From Kribbella flavida DSM 17836 (lineage in GTDB: Bacteria > Actinomycetota > Actinomycetes > Propionibacteriales > Kribbellaceae), in NCBI RefSeq assembly GCF_000024345.1, contig NC_013729.1:1550001-1614000 (forward strand): a stretch of 64,000 bases of DNA, given 5' to 3'. The notes under the pieces are model-generated. The model worked only from the letters and a program-made list of their open reading frames with translations, searched no databases and was not told where the DNA came from. Shown here one piece after another: positions 7,933 to 18,031 of this stretch (the first letter of the stretch is position 1; every line of letters starts with the position of its first letter). Made by a program: the position numbers and the translations under genes.

Positions 7933-10900
7933 GTGCGCCGTCGGATGCGGTTTTCCCTTTTCTGCTGGAGCGCTGCGGTCTGTCTGGCGCTGGTCGCGGG
8001 AGTGTTGCAGGCGGTGTCGTTGCCGTCGACGTTGCCATCGGCGAGAGCGGCGACCGCGGTGAGCGTCGCGGTGCCCCGGCTGTTGTACGGCAACGGCGCA
8101 GCTCTGTCGTGGTCGCGGTACCAGCCGAGTGCCGAGGCCCCGTTCGCGGGCTACGAGGTGCATCGGGGTACTTCTGCGGCGTTCTCCCCGTCCGCAGCCA
8201 CTCTGGTGACGCGGATCGGGGACATCGCGACGACGGCGTTCACCGACGATTCGGCGCCGACCGCGGCGGCGGGAAGCACCATCTACTGGTACCGGGTGGT
8301 CGCGGGTGGGGCGGCGTCGACTCCGGTTGAGGCCGCGTTGCCACCGCGGGGCCGTGGCAGGCTGCTGGTGCGGATGGATGCCTCTGACGCGGCGACGTAC
8401 CTGACCTACGGGCAAGGTGGTTCGCCATGCGGGACCGACTACACGATGGGCGGCTACGGCACCCTGGATCTGGGTGTCGGGCCGAACCACTACGTGAACC
8501 GGTCTTTGCTCAAGCTTGATTTGGCTGCTGTTCCGGCGAAGGCGAAGGTCACCTGGGCGACGCTGGACATGTACTACCCGGCGACCACGTCCACGGACAG
8601 CGGCGTGCGACTGCACCGGGTGCTACAGCCGTGGGTAGAGGGCACTGGCGCCAGCAGTTGTGGCGGCGCAGCGTCGGGAGCCAGCTGGGGTGAGGCGCAA
8701 CCGGGCGTCGCTTGGCGCAAGTCGGGTGCGCCGGTCCTGGGCGGCGCGTTCGACGCTACCGCGGCCGTGACGCTGCCGGTGAAGAGCCGCAGTACCGCCG
8801 GTTCCGACCGGTTCCAACTGCTGTCCTTGATTCAGAGTTGGGTAGACGGTACGCCGAACCATGGCTTCCTGCTGAAACAGGCAACCGAGCCGACCACCTA
8901 CACGGCACCGGGCTCGCGGATGAGCTACTACTCCGACCAGAGCACACTGGCGGACAAGCGGCCGTTCCTGCAGTTGGAGTGGGAGGAGCCGAGCCGGGTC
9001 GCGGTGACGACGGCGCGGGTGACGTCACCGGCTGACGGTTCGGTGGTGCGAGGCAAGACCTGGCTGACCGCCGATGCGTCGTCGCCCCGCGGGGTGAAGA
9101 AGGTGCGGTTCTCGGTCGGCGGCACGACCGTGGGTGAGGACGAGTCCGCGCCGTACGCGGTGGAATGGGACAGCACTGCCGGCGCCGCCGGTAGCCAGGT
9201 CGTGACGGCGACTGCCGTGTCGTCGGCGGATGAGGCGGTGACCAGCGCCGGGCGGTCCGTCCGGGTGGACAACTCACCTCCACCGACCGGTGTGGCGGTG
9301 ACGACTCCGTCGGCCTCGAGCACGGTCCGCGGCACGGTCGCCGTGACGGCATCGGCGACCGACGATGTCTCGGTGAGCCGGGTCGACTTCATGGTCGACG
9401 GGGTGCTGGTCGGGTCTGATGCGGCGGCGCCGTACTCGTTCGCGTGGAACACGACCGCGCCGTTGAGTCAGGCGTTCGACGGCGAGCACAAACTGACGGT
9501 GGTGGCGACCGACTCGGGCGGGCAGACCACAACATCTGCCGAGGTTGCGGTGACCGTGGACAACAACACCGCCGGGCCGTACAAGGCGTCGTTCTCCCTC
9601 AACGGGTACGGCGCATCGACGGAACCGTTCGAGCTCCCCCCGATGATCGACACCGACAGCGTCGAGGAGACCACCTCGAGCGGCACGGGTGATATCGGCG
9701 GCGGTACCGGCATAGGCGGCAAGGGCGACCTGGCAGCACCGCCGAGTTGTGACGTCTCGTGCACCAGTCCGGCCGCTGTGGCCGGGTCCGACGCCGAGGC
9801 AACGGCGGTGGTCGCGGGCGATCCGGTGTCCCCGCACGCCTTCCAGCTCGATGTTGCCGTCCGCAACGACTCGTCCGTCGCTTGGAAGAACAGTACGACC
9901 GGTACGGGGCTGCAGTTGTGGTACCGCTGGTACACCGAGGATGGTGTGGTGGTCTTCGAGGGGCCGGGCTCGGACTACTTCCCAGCGACGTTGAACCCCG
10001 GGGCGACGAAGACGATCCCGATGACGATCGAGCCGCCGCCCGGCGTGAACGCGGCGCAGCGGACCCGGTTGCGGCTGCGGATGGACGTCTACGACTCGGC
10101 GACCGGCCGGTGGTTCGCACAAGGTGGCAGCAAGCCGGTGGACAATCCGGTGATCGTGAACAAGGCGCTGTCCAAGCAGCTCGGGTTCGAGCGGTTCTGG
10201 CACTACGAACAGCTCGCGCTGGGGACCGGCGCCTCGGCGTACGGTAATGTGGCTAATGGCAACTTGTTGTGGCGCTGGTCGCCGTGGGCGACGCCCGGTC
10301 GCGGCATCGCGTCGCTGGTGGATCTGTCCTACAACTCGCTGGAGGAACACTCCGACTCTCCTGCGGGCAACAACGTGTCGCTGAACATCTCCGGCCTCGT
10401 CCGGTTCGGATCCCGGCTCGACATCCACCCGAACAAGGCCGATCAGTTGAACGGCAAGGCGAAGCGGTACGTCCGGTTCGTGGACGGTGACGGCACGCTG
10501 CACGAGTTCACCGGCACGGTCAACGCGGACAGCACGGTCACGTGGACCGAGCCCGCCGGAGTCAACCTGTACCTGCGTTCGACCGGCTCGACCGATCCGA
10601 AACGCTACTGGGCGCTGACTCGCCCGGACCGGTCGACGTACTACTTCGACGCCGACGGCTATCCCCGGCTGGTGGAGGACACCAACGGCAACGTGCTGGA
10701 GTTCGAGCTCGTCGACACCCCCTCCGGTGACGACCCTGGCGGTCCGAAGAAGCGAGTGGTCAAGATCTGGGACGCCGCCCGTCGCTCCTACGCCGTCGAC
10801 TACTGGGACAAGGGAGAGGCGAAACCGGGCCGGATCCGCGGCAAGGTACAGACGATCTCCGACCACTCGGGGTCGGTGCTCGCCTTCGACTACTACAACG

Positions 10901-13900
10901 ACGGCAACCTCCGGCGCCTGACCCAGAAGGGCGGTGTCTCGGGCCAGGGCGTGGCGGTCGCCGATCGCTCCTTCGTGTTCACCTACACAGATTCCAACGG
11001 CGATCAGCCGGCCATCCCGTTGGCCGCCGACCGCGTCGATCCGAACCCGGCGACGAACAACCAGTCGGTGAAGGTCTACTCGATCCGCGATCCCCGCGAC
11101 AAGGAAAGCACCTTCAGCTACTGGGGACCGACACCGGACCCGAAGAACCGCTGGAAGCTGAAGTCGTGGACCGACCGGGCCGGCAAGGCCACTGCCTTCA
11201 CCTACGACTGGCAATCACGAATCACCACCGTCAACGCCCCAGCCGCGCGAGACACCGACTACCACCTCGACACCGCCGGGCGGGTGACCAGCTTGATCGA
11301 TCCGGCCGAGCGGACCACCTCCCTGGTCTGGTCGACCGACAACAAGGTCACCCAGGTGACCCACCCCAGCACCAGGACCGAGAAGTTCACCTACGACCAC
11401 AACGGCTATCTCACCTCGGACACCAATGAGGCGGGCGAGACCTCCCGCCTGACCTACGAGCACCGCAAGCTCGACGTCCGTGACACCGTCGGTCACTGGT
11501 CGGTGCTCAAGACCCGCGAGCTCCCCGAAGGCGTGGCCAGCGCCACGGCCGGCGACCACACCTGGACCTTCGGCGCCGATGCCGACGGCAACATCACGAG
11601 CGTGAAGGATCCCGACGGCTTCGCCAGTACGTACGCCTACAACTTGCGCGGAAGCCCGGACGCCGGGACTGTGAAGACCCGGACCAGGCCCGGCGGTGGG
11701 GTGACCGGCTACGAGTACCACCCATCCGGGCTGCCCACCAAGGTGACCGATCCGGTCGGCAACGTCACCAGCTACGGCTACGACACCGACTCCCAGGTGG
11801 TCGCGGTCCAGGACGGTGAACATCAAAGCCCTCGGGCCGGCCTGCAACCTCGCGCTTACCAGCAGACCTTCGATCTGGACGAGTTCGGCCGGGTAGCCCG
11901 GCACAGCCAGCCGAAGTCCACCACCACCGAGGAGAACCGGCTGGTCTGGAGCACCACCACCTTCGACGCAGGCGACAACGCCACGGCCACCACCGTCCCG
12001 GCGTACGCCGGGATCGAGGGACCACCGGACGCGGCCCGCACTGTGCAGTCGTACGACCCGATGGATCGGCCGGTGCTGTCCACGAGTCCGGACACGTCGG
12101 TCGATCCGGCGGGCGAACGGACCGCGACCACGTATGACGATGCGGGCCGGCCGATCACCCAGGTCTCGGCGAAGGGCGTACGGTCGGCGACGGACGGCGA
12201 CTACCAGTCGGTGACGAGCTACGACGTGCTCGACCGGATCGTGCGCGTCGCCGCGTACGGCGCCTCGGCGACCGACGTGCGCTACAGCCACCAGTGCTAC
12301 AACGCGGCCGACGACGTGGTCAGCTCCACCGCGCCCCGAGCCGGTCTGGCCACGATCGACTGTGCGGCCACAATGACTCCGCACACCACCCGCTACACCT
12401 ACGACAACGCGCACCGCGTCACCGTCGTGACCGATCCCGCCGGAAGGCAGCAGCGTTCGACGTACGACAAGAACGGCCGGACCACGACCGCCGAGAAAGA
12501 CATCGACGCCAACGCCACGCCGAAACGGGTCCAGCGCACCGAACTCACCTACAACGGGCGAGGCCTCGCCACGCAAACCGTTGAGACCTTCTCCGGCGCC
12601 ACCGGCCGCAAGCTGACCAGCCGCTACGGCTACGACGCAGACGGCAACACCGTCGCCGTCTACTCACCCCGAGCCGTCGACACCGACGCCAACGCCGGCC
12701 TGAGCACCGACCCGGCAACCGCCAAGTACACCACCCGGCACGATTACGACCCGGCCGGCCGCCGTCTCAAGACCACCCTCCCGTACGACGACCGCGACGG
12801 CACCGAACGCCAGTACGTGCACGCTGCCTACGACAAGAACAGCCGCGTGACCTGGACCTCGCTGCCGACCACCAACGCCGATCCCGCCCACGTCACCGAC
12901 GCCGCCAAGACGCAACAGTCATACTTCGACCCCGGCTGGATCCGAACGCTCGGCAAGAACGTCAACCCCGTCCTGCACTTCGACCACAACGCCCTCGGCC
13001 TGCAGACCATCCGAACCCCGGCCAAGCGATCCGCCCCGGGCGAACTGGATGTCGCTCAGCAGATGCGCTGGGACTACTTCGTCGACGGGCAGAAGAAGTC
13101 GATGACCGACCGCGACGGCAACAGCGCCACCTGGACCTACGACGAGCACAACCAGGTCACCGGCTCCTACGACCCGACCGGAGTTCACGGCGCCGATGAC
13201 AAAGCCGTCGACGCGCAGGCGACGTACACCGGCTTCGGCGAGGTCGCCAAGTCGCGTCACCGCAAGCAGGGCGCCACCGCGTGGACCTTCTCGTCGTTCA
13301 CCTACAACGAGCACGGCCTGCCCACCACCCGGCTGGAGAACGGCGAGGAGGACACCGCCGGCACGCAGACCAAAGCGCCCAAGCGGGTCCGCCTCAGCTA
13401 CGACTCAGCCGATCAACTCGTCGAGCAGATCGACGACGGAACTTCGCTGACGGCTTGCAAGGGCGACACCCGCACCATCTCGACGTACTGGGACAACGGC
13501 TGGGAAAGGACCCGCGACCAGTGGCGCGCTGCCACCGGCTGCAGCGTTGACGTGACGTCGTGGAAGAAGCGCCAGACCACTTCGTGGACCCACTTCGACA
13601 ACGGCAAGCTCGCCTCGATGTCGACCAAGAACGGCGCGGGAGCGGTCACCGAGTCCCATGACCTCGGCTACTTCGAAGGCACCCGGTACGAGGACGGTCA
13701 CCGCGTCACCGACACGTTCGTGCTGAAGCGGGCGGCCGACCGTGCCACCGCCACCAACTGCATCCCCGGATCGCCCTGCACCGCCGACTACGACTACGAC
13801 GCCCGCGGCAAGGTGCTGCGCCACCAGAAACAGGCCGGCAAGGTCGCCACCTACGCACTCGACCAGCCGACCCAGCTCATCGGAGACACCTCCATCCGAG

Positions 13901-15633
13901 CCGGCAACGTCACCACCGAGACCAACAACGCCGTCACCACCACCCGCCGCTACGAGGCCAACCAGCTCAAGGAGTCCAGCGCCACCGGCACCGAAACCCT
14001 CAAGACCTGGTACGACTCCCTCGGCAACACCGACTGCGTCACCACCAGCACAGGTGACGCCTCGAAGTGCAACGGACCGAAGAACCGCCCCGACGCGAGC
14101 GTCCGCGCCGAGTACACCTATGACCCCCTCGAACGACTTCTCGCCCAAGCCACCTACGCCTCCACCGGTGGCGCACCCACCGACTCCAGCGAGTACATCT
14201 ACGACGCCGTCGACCGGCTGATCGAGCAAACCGAGGACCATGCCGGCACCACCCACGACCGCAAGACCGCGTTCAGCCACTTGGGCCTCAGCAACCAGCC
14301 GACCCGCGAGGTCCAAACCGGCGGCACCGACCCACGCACCAAGACCTACGCCTACAACGCCGTCGGCCAACGCACGTCGATGACCGACCAAGCCACCGGC
14401 TCCCTCGACGACACCCAGACCTCCTACACCTACGGCACCGACGTCCACGGCTCGGTCACCCAACTGCTCGACGAAAACGGCGGCATCAAGGCCAGCTACG
14501 GCTACGACGCCTACGGCCGCCAAGACACCAAAGACACCGACACCACCGGCCTCAGCAGCGGCGACCTCGAAGACCTCAAACCTTTCAACCCCTACCGCTA
14601 CGCCGGCAAACGCCTCGACTCCGGCACCGCCGGCACCGGCCGCGACGCCACCACCCTCGACATGGGAGCACGCCGCTACAGCCTCGACACCACCCGTTTC
14701 CTCCAACAAGACATGTACTCCGACGCCCTGGGCGACCTCGGCCTCTCGCTGGACCCGTTGAGCCAGAACCGGTACGCGCTGGCCGGCGGCAACCCGGTGT
14801 CCAACGTCGAGATCGACGGCCACATCAACATGGCCGAAGGCGGCGGAGGCGGCACCACCTCCGGCGGCACCACCACCACGTCCACCAGCACCGAAACCAC
14901 CAGCGAAAGCTCCGGGGGCGGCGGCGATGATGACGGCGGCACGCTCAACAAGGTCGGCGACTGGTTCAAGGGTGGCGCCGACAAGGTCGACTCCGCGTTG
15001 GACCAGCTCGACGCCAAGACCGTCGAGAACCCCGACTGGAAGCTCCAAGGGCTCTACGAGAGCTGGAAGAAGCTTGAGGAGAAGGCGGAGCCACTGACCG
15101 GTGCCACCGACATCCACACCTGTGGAACCGAGGGCGGCCTTCAGAACTGCGGTTGGGCTGCCGCCGCAATCGTCCCCGGCGGCAAGGCCCTCAAGGGAAC
15201 CAAGGCACTGCGCGGGGCGGACACGGTCGACCAAGGTGAACGGGTCTTGTTCGGTCAGGCCCGAATCAGTCCGCGCTTCTCCCCGCAGGGGCACGTTCCG
15301 CAGCTGCGAGGACGACACATCGAGGACGTGGCAGATGACCTGTCGAGTGGCAGGCTGTCACCCAGTGTGTTCAATATCGAGGCATGGCGCGAAGGTGGCC
15401 AGCTGGTGTCGAAGAACAACCGCGGCTTGGCCGCACTGAGCCTTGCGGGGATGCGACCTCAGGTCGGGCTGAACCTTACAATTGTCTCGCGAAATAAGAT
15501 CGAGAACAGTGTGTTGGCTAGACTGAACCAGCCTAGTGTGTTTGGTGAAACGCTGCCGTCGCCGAGGATCGGTGTGACACGGAGCCAGACCGATTTGAGG
15601 CTGGTGTCCCCATTCGAAATCCACATACCGTAA
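7933..15633 (+). CDS. Giant RHS/YD-repeat polymorphic toxin protein
   Basis: A 2566-residue secreted protein. Order: signal peptide (about 1-40), FN3-like domain (40-135, YEVHRGTSAAF), DNRLRE-type adhesion domain (about 136-350), two bacterial Ig-like repeats (about 355-540; VRGKTWLTADASS and VRGTVAVTASATDDVSVSRV), then long YD repeats (DANGNVL, YDPAGR, YDKNGR types) to about 2240. The RHS core end follows (RRYSLDTTRFLQQDMYSD, then NRYALAGGNPVSNVEIDGH). After the core come a Gly/Thr/Ser linker, a pretoxin segment and a tip toxin of about 130 residues (LRGRHIEDVADDLSSGRLSP, VSKNNRGLAALSLAGM). The tip resembles the NNR-containing class of small toxin domains; its activity is unknown. The gene directly behind is the likely immunity gene. 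Start GTG 7933 follows a G-rich site. Confidence 0.93.
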   Translation: MRRRMRFSLFCWSAAVCLALVAGVLQAVSLPSTLPSARAATAVSVAVPRLLYGNGAALSWSRYQPSAEAPFAGYEVHRGTSAAFSPSAATLVTRIGDIATTAFTDDSAPTAAAGSTIYWYRVVAGGAASTPVEAALPPRGRGRLLVRMDASDAATYLTYGQGGSPCGTDYTMGGYGTLDLGVGPNHYVNRSLLKLDLAAVPAKAKVTWATLDMYYPATTSTDSGVRLHRVLQPWVEGTGASSCGGAASGASWGEAQPGVAWRKSGAPVLGGAFDATAAVTLPVKSRSTAGSDRFQLLSLIQSWVDGTPNHGFLLKQATEPTTYTAPGSRMSYYSDQSTLADKRPFLQLEWEEPSRVAVTTARVTSPADGSVVRGKTWLTADASSPRGVKKVRFSVGGTTVGEDESAPYAVEWDSTAGAAGSQVVTATAVSSADEAVTSAGRSVRVDNSPPPTGVAVTTPSASSTVRGTVAVTASATDDVSVSRVDFMVDGVLVGSDAAAPYSFAWNTTAPLSQAFDGEHKLTVVATDSGGQTTTSAEVAVTVDNNTAGPYKASFSLNGYGASTEPFELPPMIDTDSVEETTSSGTGDIGGGTGIGGKGDLAAPPSCDVSCTSPAAVAGSDAEATAVVAGDPVSPHAFQLDVAVRNDSSVAWKNSTTGTGLQLWYRWYTEDGVVVFEGPGSDYFPATLNPGATKTIPMTIEPPPGVNAAQRTRLRLRMDVYDSATGRWFAQGGSKPVDNPVIVNKALSKQLGFERFWHYEQLALGTGASAYGNVANGNLLWRWSPWATPGRGIASLVDLSYNSLEEHSDSPAGNNVSLNISGLVRFGSRLDIHPNKADQLNGKAKRYVRFVDGDGTLHEFTGTVNADSTVTWTEPAGVNLYLRSTGSTDPKRYWALTRPDRSTYYFDADGYPRLVEDTNGNVLEFELVDTPSGDDPGGPKKRVVKIWDAARRSYAVDYWDKGEAKPGRIRGKVQTISDHSGSVLAFDYYNDGNLRRLTQKGGVSGQGVAVADRSFVFTYTDSNGDQPAIPLAADRVDPNPATNNQSVKVYSIRDPRDKESTFSYWGPTPDPKNRWKLKSWTDRAGKATAFTYDWQSRITTVNAPAARDTDYHLDTAGRVTSLIDPAERTTSLVWSTDNKVTQVTHPSTRTEKFTYDHNGYLTSDTNEAGETSRLTYEHRKLDVRDTVGHWSVLKTRELPEGVASATAGDHTWTFGADADGNITSVKDPDGFASTYAYNLRGSPDAGTVKTRTRPGGGVTGYEYHPSGLPTKVTDPVGNVTSYGYDTDSQVVAVQDGEHQSPRAGLQPRAYQQTFDLDEFGRVARHSQPKSTTTEENRLVWSTTTFDAGDNATATTVPAYAGIEGPPDAARTVQSYDPMDRPVLSTSPDTSVDPAGERTATTYDDAGRPITQVSAKGVRSATDGDYQSVTSYDVLDRIVRVAAYGASATDVRYSHQCYNAADDVVSSTAPRAGLATIDCAATMTPHTTRYTYDNAHRVTVVTDPAGRQQRSTYDKNGRTTTAEKDIDANATPKRVQRTELTYNGRGLATQTVETFSGATGRKLTSRYGYDADGNTVAVYSPRAVDTDANAGLSTDPATAKYTTRHDYDPAGRRLKTTLPYDDRDGTERQYVHAAYDKNSRVTWTSLPTTNADPAHVTDAAKTQQSYFDPGWIRTLGKNVNPVLHFDHNALGLQTIRTPAKRSAPGELDVAQQMRWDYFVDGQKKSMTDRDGNSATWTYDEHNQVTGSYDPTGVHGADDKAVDAQATYTGFGEVAKSRHRKQGATAWTFSSFTYNEHGLPTTRLENGEEDTAGTQTKAPKRVRLSYDSADQLVEQIDDGTSLTACKGDTRTISTYWDNGWERTRDQWRAATGCSVDVTSWKKRQTTSWTHFDNGKLASMSTKNGAGAVTESHDLGYFEGTRYEDGHRVTDTFVLKRAADRATATNCIPGSPCTADYDYDARGKVLRHQKQAGKVATYALDQPTQLIGDTSIRAGNVTTETNNAVTTTRRYEANQLKESSATGTETLKTWYDSLGNTDCVTTSTGDASKCNGPKNRPDASVRAEYTYDPLERLLAQATYASTGGAPTDSSEYIYDAVDRLIEQTEDHAGTTHDRKTAFSHLGLSNQPTREVQTGGTDPRTKTYAYNAVGQRTSMTDQATGSLDDTQTSYTYGTDVHGSVTQLLDENGGIKASYGYDAYGRQDTKDTDTTGLSSGDLEDLKPFNPYRYAGKRLDSGTAGTGRDATTLDMGARRYSLDTTRFLQQDMYSDALGDLGLSLDPLSQNRYALAGGNPVSNVEIDGHINMAEGGGGGTTSGGTTTTSTSTETTSESSGGGGDDDGGTLNKVGDWFKGGADKVDSALDQLDAKTVENPDWKLQGLYESWKKLEEKAEPLTGATDIHTCGTEGGLQNCGWAAAAIVPGGKALKGTKALRGADTVDQGERVLFGQARISPRFSPQGHVPQLRGRHIEDVADDLSSGRLSPSVFNIEAWREGGQLVSKNNRGLAALSLAGMRPQVGLNLTIVSRNKIENSVLARLNQPSVFGETLPSPRIGVTRSQTDLRLVSPFEIHIP

Positions 15634-15643
15634 GAGGCGAGCT

Positions 15644-16333
15644 GTGACATATCGGCCGGTTTCGGGTGAAGGGCTGCGGACGCGGTGGGACGACGAGCCG
15701 TCGGTGGTGGTCCGCAATCGTCGCGACGGTTTCGGCTCGCTCGAGTTGTCGTGGGCCACGCAGCCGGTGGAGCAAGGCTGGGTGGCGAGCCGTACCCGCG
15801 TTGTCTTCGACGACGTCGTGGAATACCGGTGGAAGTACTTCGACGTGGATGACGACCAAGCGGCCGAGGGGGGACTCGAGCTGGGAGAGCTCGAGGGCTC
15901 GGATCGGCTGGCAGCTCTGGCGGCCCAAGGCTTCGATCGGGAGTTGCGGCACTTCCTGATCTCGTTCGACGAGCACGGCATCTACGAGGTGATCTGCCGC
16001 AGCATCGACATACATCACCAACCACGACGACGTGCAACACCGGCAGACGACACGGACGAGGGCTGGTCAGACAGTTTTTACCCCTGCAGTTGCTCATGCC
16101 TGTTCGATGGACGGGCTTTGTTGTTCACCGTTGATTCCGCGAGCGGCCGGCTGCAGTTGGAGTGCAAGGGCTGCGGGCGTACCTACGACACGCCGGCCGA
16201 TCTCAGCCGCGTACACCCCGCGCAACCGGACAGCGCCTCGTCAAGTCGGCCGGCCTCGCTGGATGAGATCCGGAGCGCGGGCTGGGCCCGGTTCCTGCCG
16301 CTCGATGACGAAGGACACGCCCAGCCGACCTGA
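15644..16333 (+). CDS. Probable immunity protein for the resident RHS tip toxin, with C-terminal zinc-ribbon-like half
   Basis: A 229-residue protein starting GTG 15644, ten bases after the RHS stop, with an AAGAGGCGAG site. Residues 1-125 are acidic and beta-rich (RPVSGEGLRTRWDDEPSVVV through FLISFDEHGIYEVICRSIDI), typical of an RHS immunity protein. Residues 140-190 hold PCSCSCLFDGRALLF and ECKGCGRTYD, a CxCxC...CxxC array that could bind zinc. The second half could be a second immunity domain fused in frame after loss of a stop. Function is inferred from position only. Confidence 0.65.
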   Translation: MTYRPVSGEGLRTRWDDEPSVVVRNRRDGFGSLELSWATQPVEQGWVASRTRVVFDDVVEYRWKYFDVDDDQAAEGGLELGELEGSDRLAALAAQGFDRELRHFLISFDEHGIYEVICRSIDIHHQPRRRATPADDTDEGWSDSFYPCSCSCLFDGRALLFTVDSASGRLQLECKGCGRTYDTPADLSRVHPAQPDSASSSRPASLDEIRSAGWARFLPLDDEGHAQPT

Positions 16334-16367
16334 GCGGGCCGAATGCAGTAATGGTCCCTTCTCCCCG

Positions 16368-17345
16368 GCCGACCCATCCGCCGGCGAAGCACTCCTGCAC
16401 CCCGTTCGAACCTTCAACGAGTTCAAGCAACCCTACGCGGACGACGCAGCCGCACAACGCTACGACCGCGCCGTCGGACGAGGCCTGTTCGACGCCGCAA
16501 CACTCGGTACCGGCGGCATCGGCGCCCTCGGCAAGGCCGGCAAACTCGGCACCCGCACGCCAGATCGCTCACCCGACGGCAGTTGCAGCTTCACCGGCGA
16601 CACCAAAGTCCTCATGGCCGACGGCAGCACCAAACCCATCTCCGAAATCGTTGTCGGCGACGAAGTTCTCGCCACCGATCCCGAGACCGGAGAAACCTCA
16701 GCCCGTCAAGTCACCCACACCTGGGCTCACCTCGACATCGTGCTCGACCTCGAGATCACGGCCGATGACGACAGCGACGGTGCCGGCGACATCATCGCCA
16801 CCACAGAAGACCACCCCTTCTGGAACGCCACCGACCACCAGTACCAACGCGCCGACCACCTCGACGCCGGCGACAAACTACTCACCGCGAGCGGCCGTAA
16901 CACGACGGTCCGAGGCCTACGACCGCACAGCCAACGGCACACCACCGCTCACAATCTGACCGTCGCCGGCCCGCACACCTACTACGTCGTCGCCGTCGGC
17001 ACACCCGTGCTCGTCCACAACACTTGCCCTCTCCGATCGGCATCTGAGGCAGCATTCAAGGCGGCGGATGATCCGGCGAGCATCTTCGTCAAGGACAAAC
17101 ACCTGTCGTCCTTCGGAGGTCGCTACTCGAAGTTCGCGACCACAGACAAGGCTGAGGCCCAGTCGTGGATCGCCGAAGGGCTTCGATCTGACCGCGCGAG
17201 CTTCAGGCCGAACGGATTGGACGGCACCTTCAAGGTGGAGGTCGATATGCAGAGAACCATCGGAACGAAGGGGCAGACTGGTCTCCGGGCCATCGTGAGC
17301 GACGACGGCAGAGTAATCAATGCATTCCCCTTCGAGGTGAGATAG
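16368..17345 (+). CDS. Orphan RHS tip cassette 1: pretoxin, HINT autoprocessing domain and toxin
   Basis: The frame is open from 16032 but runs over the preceding gene in another frame. Recognisable protein begins near 16368 without a good start, as expected for a displaced RHS tip. Order: pretoxin helix (FDAATLGTGGIGALGKAGKL), HINT/intein-like domain (CSFTGDTKVLMADGSTKPIS, TTEDHPFWNA, and the end TYYVVAVGTPVLVHNTC with the His-Asn-x-Cys junction), then a toxin of about 105 residues (FVKDKHLSSFGGRYSKFATT, IGTKGQTGLRAIVSDDGRVI). The final strands resemble BECR-fold RNase tips; this is a guess from pattern. The HINT domain would release the toxin after delivery. It is probably silent unless recombined onto the RHS trunk. 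Confidence 0.75.
   Translation, partial: ADPSAGEALLHPVRTFNEFKQPYADDAAAQRYDRAVGRGLFDAATLGTGGIGALGKAGKLGTRTPDRSPDGSCSFTGDTKVLMADGSTKPISEIVVGDEVLATDPETGETSARQVTHTWAHLDIVLDLEITADDDSDGAGDIIATTEDHPFWNATDHQYQRADHLDAGDKLLTASGRNTTVRGLRPHSQRHTTAHNLTVAGPHTYYVVAVGTPVLVHNTCPLRSASEAAFKAADDPASIFVKDKHLSSFGGRYSKFATTDKAEAQSWIAEGLRSDRASFRPNGLDGTFKVEVDMQRTIGTKGQTGLRAIVSDDGRVINAFPFEVR
16878..17027 (+). repeat. HINT-end repeat, copy A
   Basis: The 150-base segment coding the HINT end (from LLTASGR to His-Asn-Thr-Cys) is repeated at 18475-18624 with clear DNA similarity and the same length, ending in both at the cleavage junction. It is a natural homology block for exchanging toxin tips. Confidence 0.8.
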
Positions 17346-17759
17346 TTGATACGGATGGTTCACCACGATGTCAGCGCCAGGGATCTGCAGGGCCAAACGC
17401 TTGCAGATTACCTGGTGAACATCGAGGCAGATTTCGAGATCATCGATGGACGCCAGGAGGTTTATTCAGAACCATCCTTTCCGGTGGCGGAACTGGCGCG
17501 CGAGCTAGCTCGTTGGGCCGCTCCGGGCGGGTCGCCACCGTCGCCCTTCCAGTTCTCGTCTTTGTCTTTCGAGAACCCGGGCGCCGTCACGATCACTCCC
17601 AGCTCGTCCGGTTGGGTGATCTCGTCTGCCTTCACGCCGGACAGGCAAAGTTCTCCGGTCTCCTGGGCTGAGGTTGCGGCATGTATCCACGAGTTCGTCG
17701 ACAGCGTGAAGGTGGCCGTCGCTCAACTCGGAATCGATCCAGAACGGGTGCTGTCTTGA
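17346..17759 (+). CDS. Probable immunity protein for orphan tip 1
   Basis: A 137-residue acidic protein starting directly after the tip 1 stop (TTG 17346, or ATG 17355 three codons later). It has alternating strands (DYLVNIEADFEIIDGRQEVY), an FQFSSLSFENPGAVTITPSS stretch and a final helix (EVAACIHEFVDSVKVAVAQL). No named family is certain. Size, charge and the immediate position behind a toxin tip are those of an RHS immunity gene. Unlike the tips, it has its own start and could be expressed. Confidence 0.6.
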   Translation: MIRMVHHDVSARDLQGQTLADYLVNIEADFEIIDGRQEVYSEPSFPVAELARELARWAAPGGSPPSPFQFSSLSFENPGAVTITPSSSGWVISSAFTPDRQSSPVSWAEVAACIHEFVDSVKVAVAQLGIDPERVLS

Positions 17760-18031
17760 GGACAGCTGCCCCAGCCGCCGTGAACCCCATCCGCGATCCA
17801 AAAGAGGGTGGAAAGCAGTTGGCGGCACCGGAAGACCTCCGTCTCTACTCCGCGTGGTTGGTGTACGACATGCCGACGGCCGAGAGCGGGCGAACGGCCG
17901 ACCACCGCACAAGGGACTGGTTCGGCCTCCGGGAGCAACTGGCAGCCGAGCACTAAGCCGCTCGTCCCGCAGGGCTCGTGGCTCGCAACACGAATGCCAG
18001 CAATGTTGCAGAGCCGGGTGGCCAGCTTGTG
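17760..18031. other. No supported gene
   Basis: This gap between the tip 1 immunity gene and a broken reverse-strand gene has a short open frame (LAAPEDLRLYSAWLVYDMPT region) that reads somewhat protein-like but has no start or match I recognise. It may be the tail of a lost cassette. Confidence 0.3.

Noticed and set aside
12000..14500. Many similar short repeats in the DNA of the RHS gene
   Set aside because: They come from the YD repeats of the protein; there are no spacers or palindromic repeats, so this is not a CRISPR array.
13405..15318. A 637-codon minus-strand frame rich in Val/Gly/Ala inside the RHS gene
   Set aside because: It mirrors the YD-repeat codons of the RHS gene; no start site or domain.
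17681..17956. Open frame overlapping the tip 1 immunity gene
   Set aside because: It starts inside the immunity gene in another frame, has no ribosome site and matches nothing I know; only its end reads slightly protein-like.
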